A stretch of 64,000 nucleotides of DNA from Taklimakanibacter deserti. GTDB lineage: Bacteria > Pseudomonadota > Alphaproteobacteria > Rhizobiales > Aestuariivirgaceae. The translations under genes and the position numbers were made by a program. Below, in pieces: positions 33,915 to 44,086 of this stretch. Numbering within the stretch: position 1 is the first letter of the stretch; each line of letters begins with the position of its first letter. The notes below the pieces were generated by a model. The model did not search any database. It had not been told where the DNA came from and saw nothing but the letters and a program-made list of their open reading frames with translations. The stretch covers positions 248,001-312,000 of the forward strand of contig QORU01000006.1 of assembly GCA_003574785.1 (NCBI GenBank), written 5' to 3'.

Positions 33915-34910
33915 TCAGGCGCCCCAGATGCGCTTGAAGACGCCAAGAAAATTCTCGCCCAGCACGCCGGTGATCTCGTCTTTCGAAAATCCACGCGCTT
34001 TGAGCGCCGAGGCGACATTGCCTGCTTCGGCGTGGCTCGCGATGCCGATCGGGAAGTCCCAGGGCGGCATCGGGATATAGCGCTCGTCATAGCCGAAATA
34101 GACATAGTCGTCGGCATCCTCATCGGCGAAATCAAAGCCGATGCCGACATGCTGGACGCCGACCAGATCGGCGATATGGGCGATGTGATCGATGAGCATG
34201 TCGAGCGTCGCCGGCTTGTCGCGTGCCAGGAAGAAGGGTGCCGCGCACACGCCGATGGCGCCGCCCGAGGCCGCGACCGCGCGGATGAGATCGTCCGAGA
34301 TGTTGCGCGGCGTATCGAGAAGGGCCCTAGCATTGGCGTGGGTCACGACGAGCGGACGTGTCGCGGCCTCGGTCGCCTCGAGGGCGGTGCGGGCTCCCGC
34401 ATGCGAGAGATCGACCGCCATGGCGAGGTCTTCCATGCGCCTGATGACCTTGCGGCCGAATTTGCTCAGGCCCGCATCGGTCGGCTCGAAGCAGCCGTCG
34501 CCCAGCCGGTTGCGCGAATTATAGGTGAGCTGCATGACCCTGAGGCCCGCAGCGTGGAAGACATTGAGGAAGTCGAGCTCGTCCTCGATCGGATCGGCGC
34601 CCTGGAAATGCAGCACGATCGCCGTCTCGCCCGCTCGCTTAGCGGCGCGGATATCGGCCACCGACCTGGCGATCCTGATCTTCTCACTGCTGGACCTATC
34701 GATCTCGAGCCAGCGCGCGACGATCTCCATCGTGGTGCGGAAATCTTCGATGGCGCCCGCCGAGGTGAGCACCGCGTCGATGCCGCCGGCGACGACGCCC
34801 GGCAGATATTTGCCGAGATCGCGGGGCTGCAGCATGGGCGCGGTCGCGTCGAGATAGATGGTCGGCTGGACAGGCTGGTCGGCGCTCATGGTTGGCAATT
34901 CCTTGTTCAT
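33915..34910 (-). CDS. M19 membrane-dipeptidase family protein with altered metal site
   Basis: A 331-residue renal-dipeptidase-fold protein. The two C-terminal metal histidines are present (DLSHAG and VTHANAR), as is the family's GLRVMQLTYNSRNRLG segment. The N-terminal H-x-D pair expected at the end of the first strand is replaced (YLDATAPML), and the bridging Glu position reads Gln in LHFQGADPIED. This matches a divergent branch of the family rather than the classical dipeptidases. The ATG at 34910 overlaps the TAA of the upstream ATPase gene (TAATG). A second ATG at 34889 is possible. Peptide hydrolysis is likely from context, but the variant centre makes it uncertain. Confidence 0.85.
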   Translation of the reverse strand: MNKELPTMSADQPVQPTIYLDATAPMLQPRDLGKYLPGVVAGGIDAVLTSAGAIEDFRTTMEIVARWLEIDRSSSEKIRIARSVADIRAAKRAGETAIVLHFQGADPIEDELDFLNVFHAAGLRVMQLTYNSRNRLGDGCFEPTDAGLSKFGRKVIRRMEDLAMAVDLSHAGARTALEATEAATRPLVVTHANARALLDTPRNISDDLIRAVAASGGAIGVCAAPFFLARDKPATLDMLIDHIAHIADLVGVQHVGIGFDFADEDADDYVYFGYDERYIPMPPWDFPIGIASHAEAGNVASALKARGFSKDEITGVLGENFLGVFKRIWGA

Positions 34911-35923
34911 TACTGGTGGTTCTGAGGGGCCTCGCCCTTCAGCCAGCAGCGCGCGAAGCGCTCGGGGCCAAGGGCGAAGGCGGGCGGCCGCTTCGTCGCG
35001 CAGATGCCGATGGGCACCTGGCAGCGCGGCGCGAAGGCGCAGCCTTCCGGCAGTTGCGCCAGATCGGGTGGTCGCCCGGCGATCGTTGCCAGCCCCTCTT
35101 CCACCCGCTTGTCGATGCGCGGCACGGCGGTGAGGAGCGCTTTCGTGTAAGGATGGGAAGGCTCGGCGAAGACGTCCTTGGTCGCGCCGGTTTCGACGAT
35201 GCGCCCGGCATACATGACGAGAACGCGGGTCGAGAAGCGCGAGACGAGCGCGATATTGTGCGAGATGAGAAGGATGGCGGTCCCCGTCTCGCGGTTCATC
35301 CGGCCGAGCAGGTCCATGATCTGCGCCTGCACGGTGACGTCGAGCGCCGTCGTCGGCTCGTCGGCGATGAGGAGCTTGGGCGCGTTCGCCATGCCCATGG
35401 CGATCATCACCCTTTGCCGCATGCCGCCCGAATATTGATGCGGATAATCCTGCGCCCGGGCCTCGGGATCGGGAATGCGCACGCCGTTCAGCATCGCGAC
35501 CGAGCGGCGCCAGGATTGCTCAGCCGTGACCCGATGATGCGCCTCGATCGTCTCGCCGACCTGGCGGCCGATGCGCAATACCGGATTGAGCGAGGCCGAA
35601 GGATCCTGGAAGATCGTGCCGATGTCATTGCCGCGAACCTGGCGCAGCTCACGCTCCGAGAGGCCCACGAGGTCGCGGCCGTTGAGCGCGATGCGTCCTT
35701 GGGCGATGCGGCCGGGCTTCGGGATGAGCCCCAGGATCGACAGCGCCATCATGGATTTGCCCGATCCCGATTCGCCGACGACGCCCACCACCTCACCCGG
35801 CTGGACGCCGAAGGATACGCCGTCGACAGCCTTGATCTCGCCGCGCCGGCTCGGGATCACGACACGAAGGTCCTCGATCGTGAGGAGCGGCCGCCCGGGG
35901 AGGGCTCTGATTTCCGCCGACAT
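34910..35923 (-). CDS. Oligopeptide/dipeptide ABC ATPase (OppD/DppD-type)
   Basis: A 337-residue ATPase. Walker A is GESGSGKS, the Q-loop is IFQDPSASLNP, the signature is YSGGMRQRV, Walker B is LLIADEPTTALD, and the switch His is in LISHNIAL. The C-terminal peptide-importer extension has its cysteine cluster (CAFAPRCQVPIGIC ... ARCWLKG), which in this family can bind an iron-sulfur cluster. Its start codon abuts the stop of the paired ATPase, and the dipeptidase overlaps its stop. Confidence 0.92.
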   Translation of the reverse strand: MSAEIRALPGRPLLTIEDLRVVIPSRRGEIKAVDGVSFGVQPGEVVGVVGESGSGKSMMALSILGLIPKPGRIAQGRIALNGRDLVGLSERELRQVRGNDIGTIFQDPSASLNPVLRIGRQVGETIEAHHRVTAEQSWRRSVAMLNGVRIPDPEARAQDYPHQYSGGMRQRVMIAMGMANAPKLLIADEPTTALDVTVQAQIMDLLGRMNRETGTAILLISHNIALVSRFSTRVLVMYAGRIVETGATKDVFAEPSHPYTKALLTAVPRIDKRVEEGLATIAGRPPDLAQLPEGCAFAPRCQVPIGICATKRPPAFALGPERFARCWLKGEAPQNHQ

Positions 35924-36930
<1,007 letters not shown>

Positions 36931-36934
<4 letters not shown>

Positions 36935-37890
36935 GTCGCGGCCCCGCGCGAGGCGCTCACCGCCGGATCGAGGAGGTCGCGCAGCGCGTCGCCGACCACA
37001 TTGAGGGCGAGCAGCGTGAGCCCGATGGCGAGCGCCGGAAAGACCAGGAGATGCGGATAGGACTGGAGCGACTGCGCGCCGGTGGCGATCATCGTGCCCC
37101 AGCTCGGCGTCGGCGGATCCACGCCGACGCCGATGAAGCTCAGCCCCGCCTCGAGCAATATCGCATTGGGCACGACGAAGGTCACCGCGATCAGGATCAC
37201 CGGCACCGTATTGGGCAACAGGTGCTTGCGGATGATGAAGCTGTCGGAGGCGCCGGCGAGGCGGCAGGCCAGCACATATTCGGCATGCTTCAGCGACAGC
37301 ACTTGCGCGCGCACGAGTCGCGAGGTCGTGACCCAGCCGGTGAGGCCGAGCGTCAGGAGCACGCCGAGAAGGCCGCCCGACAGGCGGTAGGCCTCGGCCA
37401 GCGGCGCCAGGAGGCCGGAAGCCTCGCCGCCGAGCTGCCCTTTGACGAGGGCTGCGAACAAGATGGCGAAAAGCGTGTCGGGGAAGGCATACATGCTGTC
37501 GACGAAGCGCATGATGACATTGTCGATGAAGCCGCCGGCATAGGCGGCGATCGTGCCGACGAGCACGCCGATCGCCACCGCGATCACGGTCGAAGCGATG
37601 GCGACGGTGAGCGACACGCGGGCACCGACCGCGAGCCGCGCCAGCACGTCGCGTCCGAGCTCGTCGGTGCCGAGCCAGTTTTTGAGCGACGGCCCGGCAT
37701 TGCGGGCGAGTACATTCTGGCGATAGGCGTCGTGCGGCAGGAAGGGCGAGAGGAGCGCGAAGAGGAAGACCGCCAGCAGAAAAGCGAGGCTCACCGCGAG
37801 CCCCGGGTTGCGGCGGACGAAGGCCCCGAGCCGCCTCAGGCCATGGGCGAGGCCGATGCGATCTGAGCTAACGGCATCGAGCGCGGTCAT
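36931..37890 (-). CDS. Peptide ABC transporter permease (OppC/DppC-type)
   Basis: A 319-residue inner-membrane permease. The N-terminal OppC helix and periplasmic loop precede the diagnostic NWLGTDELGRDVLARL motif. The ATPase-contact region reads CRLAGASDSFIIRKHLLPNT, and a late SFIGVGVDPPTPSWGTMI string is typical of the family. The ATG at 37890 overlaps the stop of the partner permease (ATGA), which fixes the start. About six helices are expected. Confidence 0.92.
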
Positions 37891-38825
37891 GAGGTGCGCT
37901 CCAGGCGGGTACGCGGGTCGAGCACGAAATAGAGAAGGTCGACCACGAGGTTGATCACCACGACGAAGACCGCATAGATGAGCGTCGTGCCGATGATGAC
38001 GGGATAGTCGCGCGCCGCGATGGCGAGCACGAAATAGCGCCCGAAGCCCGGGATGCCGGCGATCGATTCGACGAAGAACGAGCCCACCAGCACATAGGTC
38101 ATATAGGAGCCGGCGACCGTCACCGCCGGGATCAGCGCATTGCGGCCCATATGGTGGATAATGATCGAAAGAGGTTTCAGCCCCTTGGCGCGGGCGGTGC
38201 GCACGAAATCGAGATTCATCACTTCGAGCATGCTGGTCCTGAAGCAGCGGATGACGGCGGCGAGCGGCGCCAGCGCCAGCGAGAAGACCGGCACGATGGA
38301 GGACGTCGTGAACAGCCCCTTCCAACCGAAAGTCGGCACGAGGCCCAAGCCCACGCCCAAGGACACGATCAGGATCGAAGTCACGACATAGGTCGGCATG
38401 GAGATGCCGAGCGTGCTCAGCATGCGGATGAGGCCGTCGACCGCGGGGTGGCGCGTCAGGGCCGCGAGCGCGCCGAGCGGCAGGCCGAGCAGGATGGCGA
38501 GGACCATGGCGGCGGCGCCGAGCTTGAGCGATACCGGCAGGAAGCGTGCGACGATGTCGTTCACCGACTGGCTGCGGTCGCGATAGGACGGGCCTAGATC
38601 GCCATGCAGCGCATTCCACAGATAGCTCGCATATTGCACATGGAGCGGCTTATCGAGGTTGTATTTGGCATCGAGCACCGCCTTGACCGAGGGTTCCATC
38701 GGCCGGTTGCCGCCCGAATCCCAGGGCGAGCCCGGTGTCGCATGGGCGATGAAGAAGACCAGCGTATAGGCGATGAGGAGCGTCGGGATGGCGGACAGGA
38801 TGCGTTTGAAGAGATAGGAAAGCAT
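37887..38825 (-). CDS. Peptide ABC transporter permease (OppB/DppB-type)
   Basis: A 312-residue permease. MLSYLFKRILSAIPTLLIAY is the standard first helix of this family, a long periplasmic loop follows, and the contact loop includes DFVRTARAKGLKPLSIIIHH. The start at 38825 is chosen because the protein aligns with the family from there, while an upstream ATG at 38909 lies within the end of the binding-protein gene. A gap of 34 bp separates it from that gene. Confidence 0.92.
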   Translation of the reverse strand: MLSYLFKRILSAIPTLLIAYTLVFFIAHATPGSPWDSGGNRPMEPSVKAVLDAKYNLDKPLHVQYASYLWNALHGDLGPSYRDRSQSVNDIVARFLPVSLKLGAAAMVLAILLGLPLGALAALTRHPAVDGLIRMLSTLGISMPTYVVTSILIVSLGVGLGLVPTFGWKGLFTTSSIVPVFSLALAPLAAVIRCFRTSMLEVMNLDFVRTARAKGLKPLSIIIHHMGRNALIPAVTVAGSYMTYVLVGSFFVESIAGIPGFGRYFVLAIAARDYPVIIGTTLIYAVFVVVINLVVDLLYFVLDPRTRLERTS

Positions 38826-38859
38826 GACAGCACCCTGCCCGCAGTGACTTCGATCCGCC

Positions 38860-40452
38860 CTATTTAAAGGCGGCCTCGCCGATATGATACATGTTGAGCA
38901 CGCCCTCATGGGCGAGGCCCTCGACGTCGGGCTTCACCATCCACAGATCGGTCGGATTCTGCAGCGCCGTCATCGGCTGCTCTTCCTCCAGGATCTTGTT
39001 GGCGGCGCGAAAGGCCTCGGCCCGCTTGGCGGGATCGGTCTCGGCGTCGCCCTTCTTGACGATCTCGGCGAAGGCGTCATTGGCGAAATGGTTCTGCCGC
39101 ACATCGGCGGTGATCAGGTCGCCGAACCAGTTGGCGGGATCGGCATAGTCCGACCACCAGCCATTGATCATGAGATCGTATTTCTCGCTCTTGCGCGTCT
39201 GCACCCAGGCGCGGAAGGCATTGGCCTCGAGCACGTTGATGTTGGCTTGGATGCCGAGATTGTCGGCCCACATCTGCTGCAGCAGTTGCGCGATGAGCGG
39301 GCGCTCGCGCGTTGCCGTCGTCGAGATGGTGAATTGCGGAAAACCCTTGCCGTCCGGAAAGCCCGCTTCGGCGAGGAGCTTCTTCGCATCTGCGACCGTG
39401 CCCTTGAGGGCATCGGCCGAGTTGCCGCCCGGTATGGAGTCGGGGATGATCGTATTGGCGATGCGGTTGGTGCCGTCGCTCGTCGCGGTGACGATCGGCT
39501 GCCGGTCGATCACCAGAGCCAACGCGTGGCGCACGCGCTTGTCGTTCCACGGCGCCTGCGTCATGTCATATTGCACCCATTCGGTGGCGGCGAGCGGGAA
39601 CGGGTCGAGCTCCTTGCTTAAAACCGGGTCCTTGCGGATGCGCGCGATATCCTGCGACGGCACGCAGGTCGTGAAGTCGATCTCGTCGGCTTCATAGGCG
39701 CGCAGTTGCGCGGTGCATTGATCGCCTGACGCGATCGTCATCTCGATGCGCGGGATGGCGGGCTTCTTGCCGCCATAATGCGGATTGGCCTCCATCACGA
39801 TCGACTGGTCGTTGACGCGGCTCACCAGCTTGTAGGGCCCGTTAGAGAGCATATGCTCCGGCAGCACCCATTTCTCGCCGAACTCCTCGACCACTTTCTT
39901 AGGCACTGGCGTCAGATAGGGCAGCGCCAGCTTGGCGCGGAATTGCGGTGCCGGCAGCGCCGTCACCACTTCGAAGCTAAAATCGCCGGTCGCCTTGATG
40001 CCGACCTTCTCGGGGTCCGTGATCGTGCCCTTGTTGTAGTCCATGGCATTCTCGACATCGCTCAGGAAGCTCGCGGCCTCGCTGCCGACCTTGGGATCGA
40101 GAATACGCTTCCAGGAATAGACCCAGTCTTGCGCGGTGATGGGCTCGCCATTCGACCATTTGTAATCGGGATTGAGTTCCACCTTCCAGGTGCGGCCGTC
40201 GGGGGCGAGCTCGATGCTCTTGGCCTGCAGCAGGACGAGATTGCCGTCCTTGTCGGTGCGCGCCAGAGGCTGGAAGAGCTGCGCATTGACATAAATGGCG
40301 AAGTCGGTGGCGAGATTGGGATCCATGTAGCGCGGCTCGCCGACGATCATGCGGAAGACGCCCTTGTCGGCGCCGGCCAAAACGGGACCGGACAGGGCCG
40401 TGGCGATGACGGCGGCGGCGGCGAACGCCTTGAGGATATGTGATTTCAGCAT
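38860..40452 (-). CDS. Peptide ABC transporter binding protein (OppA-type, SBP family 5)
   Basis: A 530-residue periplasmic binding protein. The signal peptide is MLKSHILKAFAAAAVIATAL, cleaved probably after VLA. The family-5 signature is clear: YKWSNGEPITAQDWVYSWKR, then ALALVIDRQPIV and YDLMINGWWSDYADP. It resembles OppA-like proteins that take peptides of mixed length. The ribosome site is GGGGAG. The 137 bp upstream, between it and the LysR gene, should hold its promoter. It is highly likely to feed peptides to the two hydrolases at the end of the operon. Confidence 0.92.
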   Translation of the reverse strand: MLKSHILKAFAAAAVIATALSGPVLAGADKGVFRMIVGEPRYMDPNLATDFAIYVNAQLFQPLARTDKDGNLVLLQAKSIELAPDGRTWKVELNPDYKWSNGEPITAQDWVYSWKRILDPKVGSEAASFLSDVENAMDYNKGTITDPEKVGIKATGDFSFEVVTALPAPQFRAKLALPYLTPVPKKVVEEFGEKWVLPEHMLSNGPYKLVSRVNDQSIVMEANPHYGGKKPAIPRIEMTIASGDQCTAQLRAYEADEIDFTTCVPSQDIARIRKDPVLSKELDPFPLAATEWVQYDMTQAPWNDKRVRHALALVIDRQPIVTATSDGTNRIANTIIPDSIPGGNSADALKGTVADAKKLLAEAGFPDGKGFPQFTISTTATRERPLIAQLLQQMWADNLGIQANINVLEANAFRAWVQTRKSEKYDLMINGWWSDYADPANWFGDLITADVRQNHFANDAFAEIVKKGDAETDPAKRAEAFRAANKILEEEQPMTALQNPTDLWMVKPDVEGLAHEGVLNMYHIGEAAFK

Positions 40453-40589
40453 GTTTTCTCCCCTGAACTTTTTTGAACTGGTGGGCCGCCGCGAGCGCGC
40501 CGGCAGCCTCGACCTTAGGCATTGCTTAATTGCATTTCTAATACCGATTGAGGACAGATTGAGACCTCAAAAGCATCAATTGCCGAAGC

Positions 40590-41537
40590 TCATTTGGCCG
40601 GTACGCGCCGCCGGCTGGCCACAGGCGTCTTGCGCGGGGCGGCGGCAGATCCGCTCACCACTTCCCGCGTCACATTGACGAAATTCTCGAGCGCCCGTGA
40701 TTTGAGCTGCGGATGCCAGGCGGCGACGCTGACCACGATCGGCGGCTTCTCGGCCAAGGGCCGCATGACGACATCGCGGCGCTCCTTGACCCAGTCGGCG
40801 TCGATATAGATCGAGACTCCCATGCCGGCCGCCACCAGGTTGACGATGCTGTCGCTGTGGGACGCCTCTTGCGCCACGCGCGGCAGGAAACCCGCCTGCA
40901 TGCAATAGGCATCGACGACGTCGAGAAAGGACCGCCAGCCGGCCGCCGACCCGATGACGAAGGGCTCGGAGGCGAGACTCGCGAGCGCGATCTCGTTCTG
41001 CGCCGCGAGGCGATGGCCCTTGGGCAGGAGGCAGACCAGGCGCTCCCGGCGCAGCACGATATGGGAAAGGTCGCCGACCAGATGCGCGCCGGTGAGGAAG
41101 CCCATATCGAGGCGGCGCTTGCGGATCGCGTCGGCCATTTCGGGTGACGACATCGATTGCAGATTGACGCTGATATCGGGATAGCGCGTGCGGAAGCGCA
41201 TGACGATCGGCGGCAGCGCGTCATTGATGGCGAAATCATTGAAGCCGACGGTCAGGCTGCCGAGCTCGCCATGCTCGAAGCGTTGCGCGTTGCGGATCGC
41301 CGCCGTGAGCTGCTCCAGCATCTCGCGCGCCTCGGCAAGGAAGGAGGCGCCGGCGGGCGTCAGGCGGACGCTGCGGGTCGAGCGCTCGAAGACCGTCACG
41401 CCCATCAGGCTCTCCATGTCGCGGATCGTCCGGCTGAGGGCCGGCTGGGCGAGATGCAGCCGCTCCGCGGCGCGCCGGAAATTCAGCTCCTCGGCGACGG
41501 CGACGAAGGCACGCAAATGACGGATCTCGATCGACAT
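40590..41537 (-). CDS. LysR-family regulator
   Basis: A 315-residue LysR-type regulator with an N-terminal HTH (MSIEIRHLRAFVAVAEELNF ... LHLAQPALSRTIRDME) and a two-lobed effector domain. Unusually for the family, it is not divergent from its presumed target but lies upstream of the peptide-importer operon in the same direction. The spacer (40453-40589) contains a short inverted repeat, TTGAG-AC-CTCAA (40559-40570), and a nearby second ATTGAG. The basic tail (RKTPVASRRRVPAK) is unusual. Control of peptide uptake is inferred. Confidence 0.88.
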   Translation of the reverse strand: MSIEIRHLRAFVAVAEELNFRRAAERLHLAQPALSRTIRDMESLMGVTVFERSTRSVRLTPAGASFLAEAREMLEQLTAAIRNAQRFEHGELGSLTVGFNDFAINDALPPIVMRFRTRYPDISVNLQSMSSPEMADAIRKRRLDMGFLTGAHLVGDLSHIVLRRERLVCLLPKGHRLAAQNEIALASLASEPFVIGSAAGWRSFLDVVDAYCMQAGFLPRVAQEASHSDSIVNLVAAGMGVSIYIDADWVKERRDVVMRPLAEKPPIVVSVAAWHPQLKSRALENFVNVTREVVSGSAAAPRKTPVASRRRVPAK

Positions 41538-41639
41538 TGGCCTGGTTCAATGAGGTCGGATAGATGCTCATGAGGCATCACTCCGACCTTGATAGCAAGC
41601 TTTGGCGCTCAATCCATTCTGCTCGATCCCGACTGCCTC

Positions 41640-41674
41640 TTGACTCGTGCAATAATGTATACATTATTGCACGA
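41640..41674 (+). promoter_or_regulatory. Promoter overlapped by a 30-bp perfect palindrome
   Basis: Half-site TCGTGCAATAATGTA (41645-41659) is followed by its exact complement (41660-41674). TTGACT (41640-41645) and CATTAT (41662-41667), 16 bp apart, give a promoter whose spacer and -10 lie wholly inside the palindrome. The core ATGTATACAT is shared with 29487-29506. It is the likely operator of the GntR regulator at 46863. Confidence 0.7.
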
Positions 41675-41693
41675 AACACGGAGCGAGCAGGAC

Positions 41694-43022
41694 ATGCAGG
41701 CGCCCAACAGGGAAGTCAAACGAAACGATCTCCTGGTCTCGGCTGTCGAGACGGCTGTCCAGACCTATGCCGGCGCCAATCCGACGAGCCGTGCTCTCTT
41801 CGAGCGCGCCCATCTGTCGATGCCCGGCGGCAATACCAGAAGCGCGCTCCATTTCGACCCTTTCCCTCTTTATGTCGAGAACAGCTCGGGCTGCCACCTC
41901 ACCGACCGCGATGGCCATGACTATCTGGACGTGCTGGGCGAATTCACCGCCGGCCTCTTCGGCCATCAGGATCCTGTCATCACCCAGGCGATCGCCGAGA
42001 CGACCCGGCAGGGCATGGTCAATGGCGCGCCGGGCGAAAGCGAGATCAAGCTCGCCGAATGGGTGTGCGCCCGCTTCGCCGGCATCGAGAAGGTGCGCTT
42101 CTGCAATTCGGGCACCGAGGCCAATCTCTTTGCCTTGGCCTTGGCGAAAGCCGCCACCGGGCGATCGAAATTCATCTGCTTCGCCGGCGCCTATCATGGC
42201 GGCGTCTTCAATTTCGGCACCGCCGGCGGCGCAATGAACGCGCCCTATGATTTCGTGAAATGCCCCTATAACGACATCGAGGCCTGCGTCTCGGCAATCC
42301 GCCGCGTCGGCGCCGATCTCGCCGCCGTCATCGTCGAGCCGATGATGAGCAACGGCGGCTGCCTGCCGGCGGCACCGGAATTCCTGGCCGCTCTGCGCCG
42401 GGAATGCAGCGCCGTCGGCGCGCTGCTCATCTTCGATGAGATCGTCACCGCCCGCATGGGTGATGGCGGCATGCAGGGCATCGTCGCGGTGACGCCCGAT
42501 CTGACGACGCTCGGCAAGTTCCTCGGCGGCGGCTTCAGCGCCGGCGCCTTTGGCGGCAGGGCCGATCTCCTCGATCTCATGGATCCGGCGCGGCCGGACG
42601 CGCTCATCCATGCCGGCACCTTCAACAACAATCCCTATACGATGGCGGTCGGCTATGCCGCCTTGAGCAGTTTGTTCACGCCCGCGCGCGCCCGGAAACT
42701 GTTCGACGATGGTGAAGCCTTGCGGGCGCGACTCAATGCCATGGCGGCCGAAATTTCCCCGGCGATCCAGTTCACCGGCGTCGGTTCGATCATGAACATC
42801 CATTTCGTGAAGGGACCGATAAGACGGCCCGGCGATCTCGCCGGCGAACCCAGATCGCTGTTCCGTCTCTTCCATTTCGACCTGCTGGCGCGCGGCCTCT
42901 ATGCCGCGGCGCGCGGCCAGATCAATCTGAGCCTGCCGATGGGTGTGCGCGAATTCGACCTGATCACGGAAGCCGTCGCCGATTTCTTCCGCGGCCGGCG
43001 CGCCCTTCTCCAGGTTCTCTAA
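41694..43022 (+). CDS. Class III aminotransferase (glutamate-1-semialdehyde-aminomutase-like)
   Basis: A PLP enzyme of 442 residues. CNSGTEANLFALALA binds the cofactor phosphate, LIFDEIVTARMG holds the Asp that pairs with the pyridine nitrogen, and the Schiff-base Lys is in TTLGKFLGGGFSAGAFGG. The overall look (LSMPGGNTRSALHF at the N-terminus) is of the GSA-aminomutase branch. Haem-pathway genes are absent and the neighbours are an importer and dehydrogenases, so a catabolic transaminase is more likely. I start at 41694 because the upstream ATG at 41589 would place the promoter palindrome inside the gene and GGAG lies ten bases before 41694. Confidence 0.88.
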   Translation: MQAPNREVKRNDLLVSAVETAVQTYAGANPTSRALFERAHLSMPGGNTRSALHFDPFPLYVENSSGCHLTDRDGHDYLDVLGEFTAGLFGHQDPVITQAIAETTRQGMVNGAPGESEIKLAEWVCARFAGIEKVRFCNSGTEANLFALALAKAATGRSKFICFAGAYHGGVFNFGTAGGAMNAPYDFVKCPYNDIEACVSAIRRVGADLAAVIVEPMMSNGGCLPAAPEFLAALRRECSAVGALLIFDEIVTARMGDGGMQGIVAVTPDLTTLGKFLGGGFSAGAFGGRADLLDLMDPARPDALIHAGTFNNNPYTMAVGYAALSSLFTPARARKLFDDGEALRARLNAMAAEISPAIQFTGVGSIMNIHFVKGPIRRPGDLAGEPRSLFRLFHFDLLARGLYAAARGQINLSLPMGVREFDLITEAVADFFRGRRALLQVL

Positions 43023-43048
43023 AAACAAGCAAAGGAGAGGAAACGAAC

Positions 43049-44086
43049 ATGAACAGAAGAACAGTGTTGAAAGCCGCAGGCGCGCAGATCGCTCTGTTCG
43101 CCGGGCTCGCCTCGGGCGCTATTGCCGAGGAGCGCGTTCTGCGCGTGCTCACCTGGGAAGGCTATAATGACGAGAAATGGGTCAAGGCCTTCGAAGCAGA
43201 GACCGGCGCCAAGGTCAGCATCACCTATGTCTACAGCGTCGATGAGATCACTGCGAAGATGACGGCCTCGAAGGGCCAGGACTATGACGTGCTGGCGATC
43301 GAGACCTCGTCCTACAAGCGCCTCATCGAACAGGGCCTCATCCAGCCGCTCGACCGCGCCAAGATTCCCAATCTCGCCAATCTGCTGCCGCCGATGCAGA
43401 ACCTTCGCGCCCTCAATGTCGACGGCAAGCTCTATGGCGTGCCCTATGCCTGGGGCTCGGTGCCGCTCATCTATGCCAAGGCGGCTTTCCCGACCCCGCC
43501 CGACAGCTGGTCGATCATGTGGGACGAGCGCTATCGCGGCAAGGTCATCGTCCTCGACGATGCCAACAACAATGTCGTCACCATGGCGCTGGCGCTCGGC
43601 CTGCCCGATCCGTTCAATCTCACCGACGAGCAATTCGCCCAAATCAAGGCCAAGCTGCTCGAGGTCAAGCGCAATGTCGTGACCTATTATGCGGGCTTCG
43701 ATGAAGGCGCCAGCATCTTCGCGCAGGGTGGCATCGACCTCATGGCCGCGATGGCCGAGCCGCAAGTGAAGATGATCAAGTCCAAAGGCGTCGATGTCGG
43801 TCTCGTCATTCCCAAGGAGCGGGCCATCGGCTGGTTCGATTGCTGGGCGATCACGGCAGGTGCCCGCGACATGGACCTGGCCTATGCCTGGATCGACTTC
43901 TTCACGCGCAAGGAGGTCGGCGCGGCGCTCTCGGCGACGCATGAATATGGCAACAGCGTCGATCAGGCGGCCAATGAAGCGATCGGCCTCGATTATGCCG
44001 ATCGGCTGACCTTCCTCGACGCGCCCGAGGACTTCGCCAAGCGCGTCAATCTGTGGAACGAGGTCAAGGCGACGCCGGTGCAATGA
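43049..44086 (+). CDS. Spermidine/putrescine-type ABC binding protein
   Basis: A 345-residue periplasmic binding protein of the PotD/family-1 type. The signal peptide begins MNRRTVLKAAGAQIALFAGL, probably cleaved after AIA; the twin Arg after MN hints at Tat but the motif is incomplete. Mature sequence LRVLTWEGYNDEKWVKAF and KLYGVPYAWGSVPLIY are PotD-like. Strong ribosome site (AAGGAGAGG). Its TGA overlaps the start of the ATPase gene. The ligand is a cationic amine or an amino-containing compound by family, matching the aminotransferase just upstream. Confidence 0.88.
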   Translation: MNRRTVLKAAGAQIALFAGLASGAIAEERVLRVLTWEGYNDEKWVKAFEAETGAKVSITYVYSVDEITAKMTASKGQDYDVLAIETSSYKRLIEQGLIQPLDRAKIPNLANLLPPMQNLRALNVDGKLYGVPYAWGSVPLIYAKAAFPTPPDSWSIMWDERYRGKVIVLDDANNNVVTMALALGLPDPFNLTDEQFAQIKAKLLEVKRNVVTYYAGFDEGASIFAQGGIDLMAAMAEPQVKMIKSKGVDVGLVIPKERAIGWFDCWAITAGARDMDLAYAWIDFFTRKEVGAALSATHEYGNSVDQAANEAIGLDYADRLTFLDAPEDFAKRVNLWNEVKATPVQ

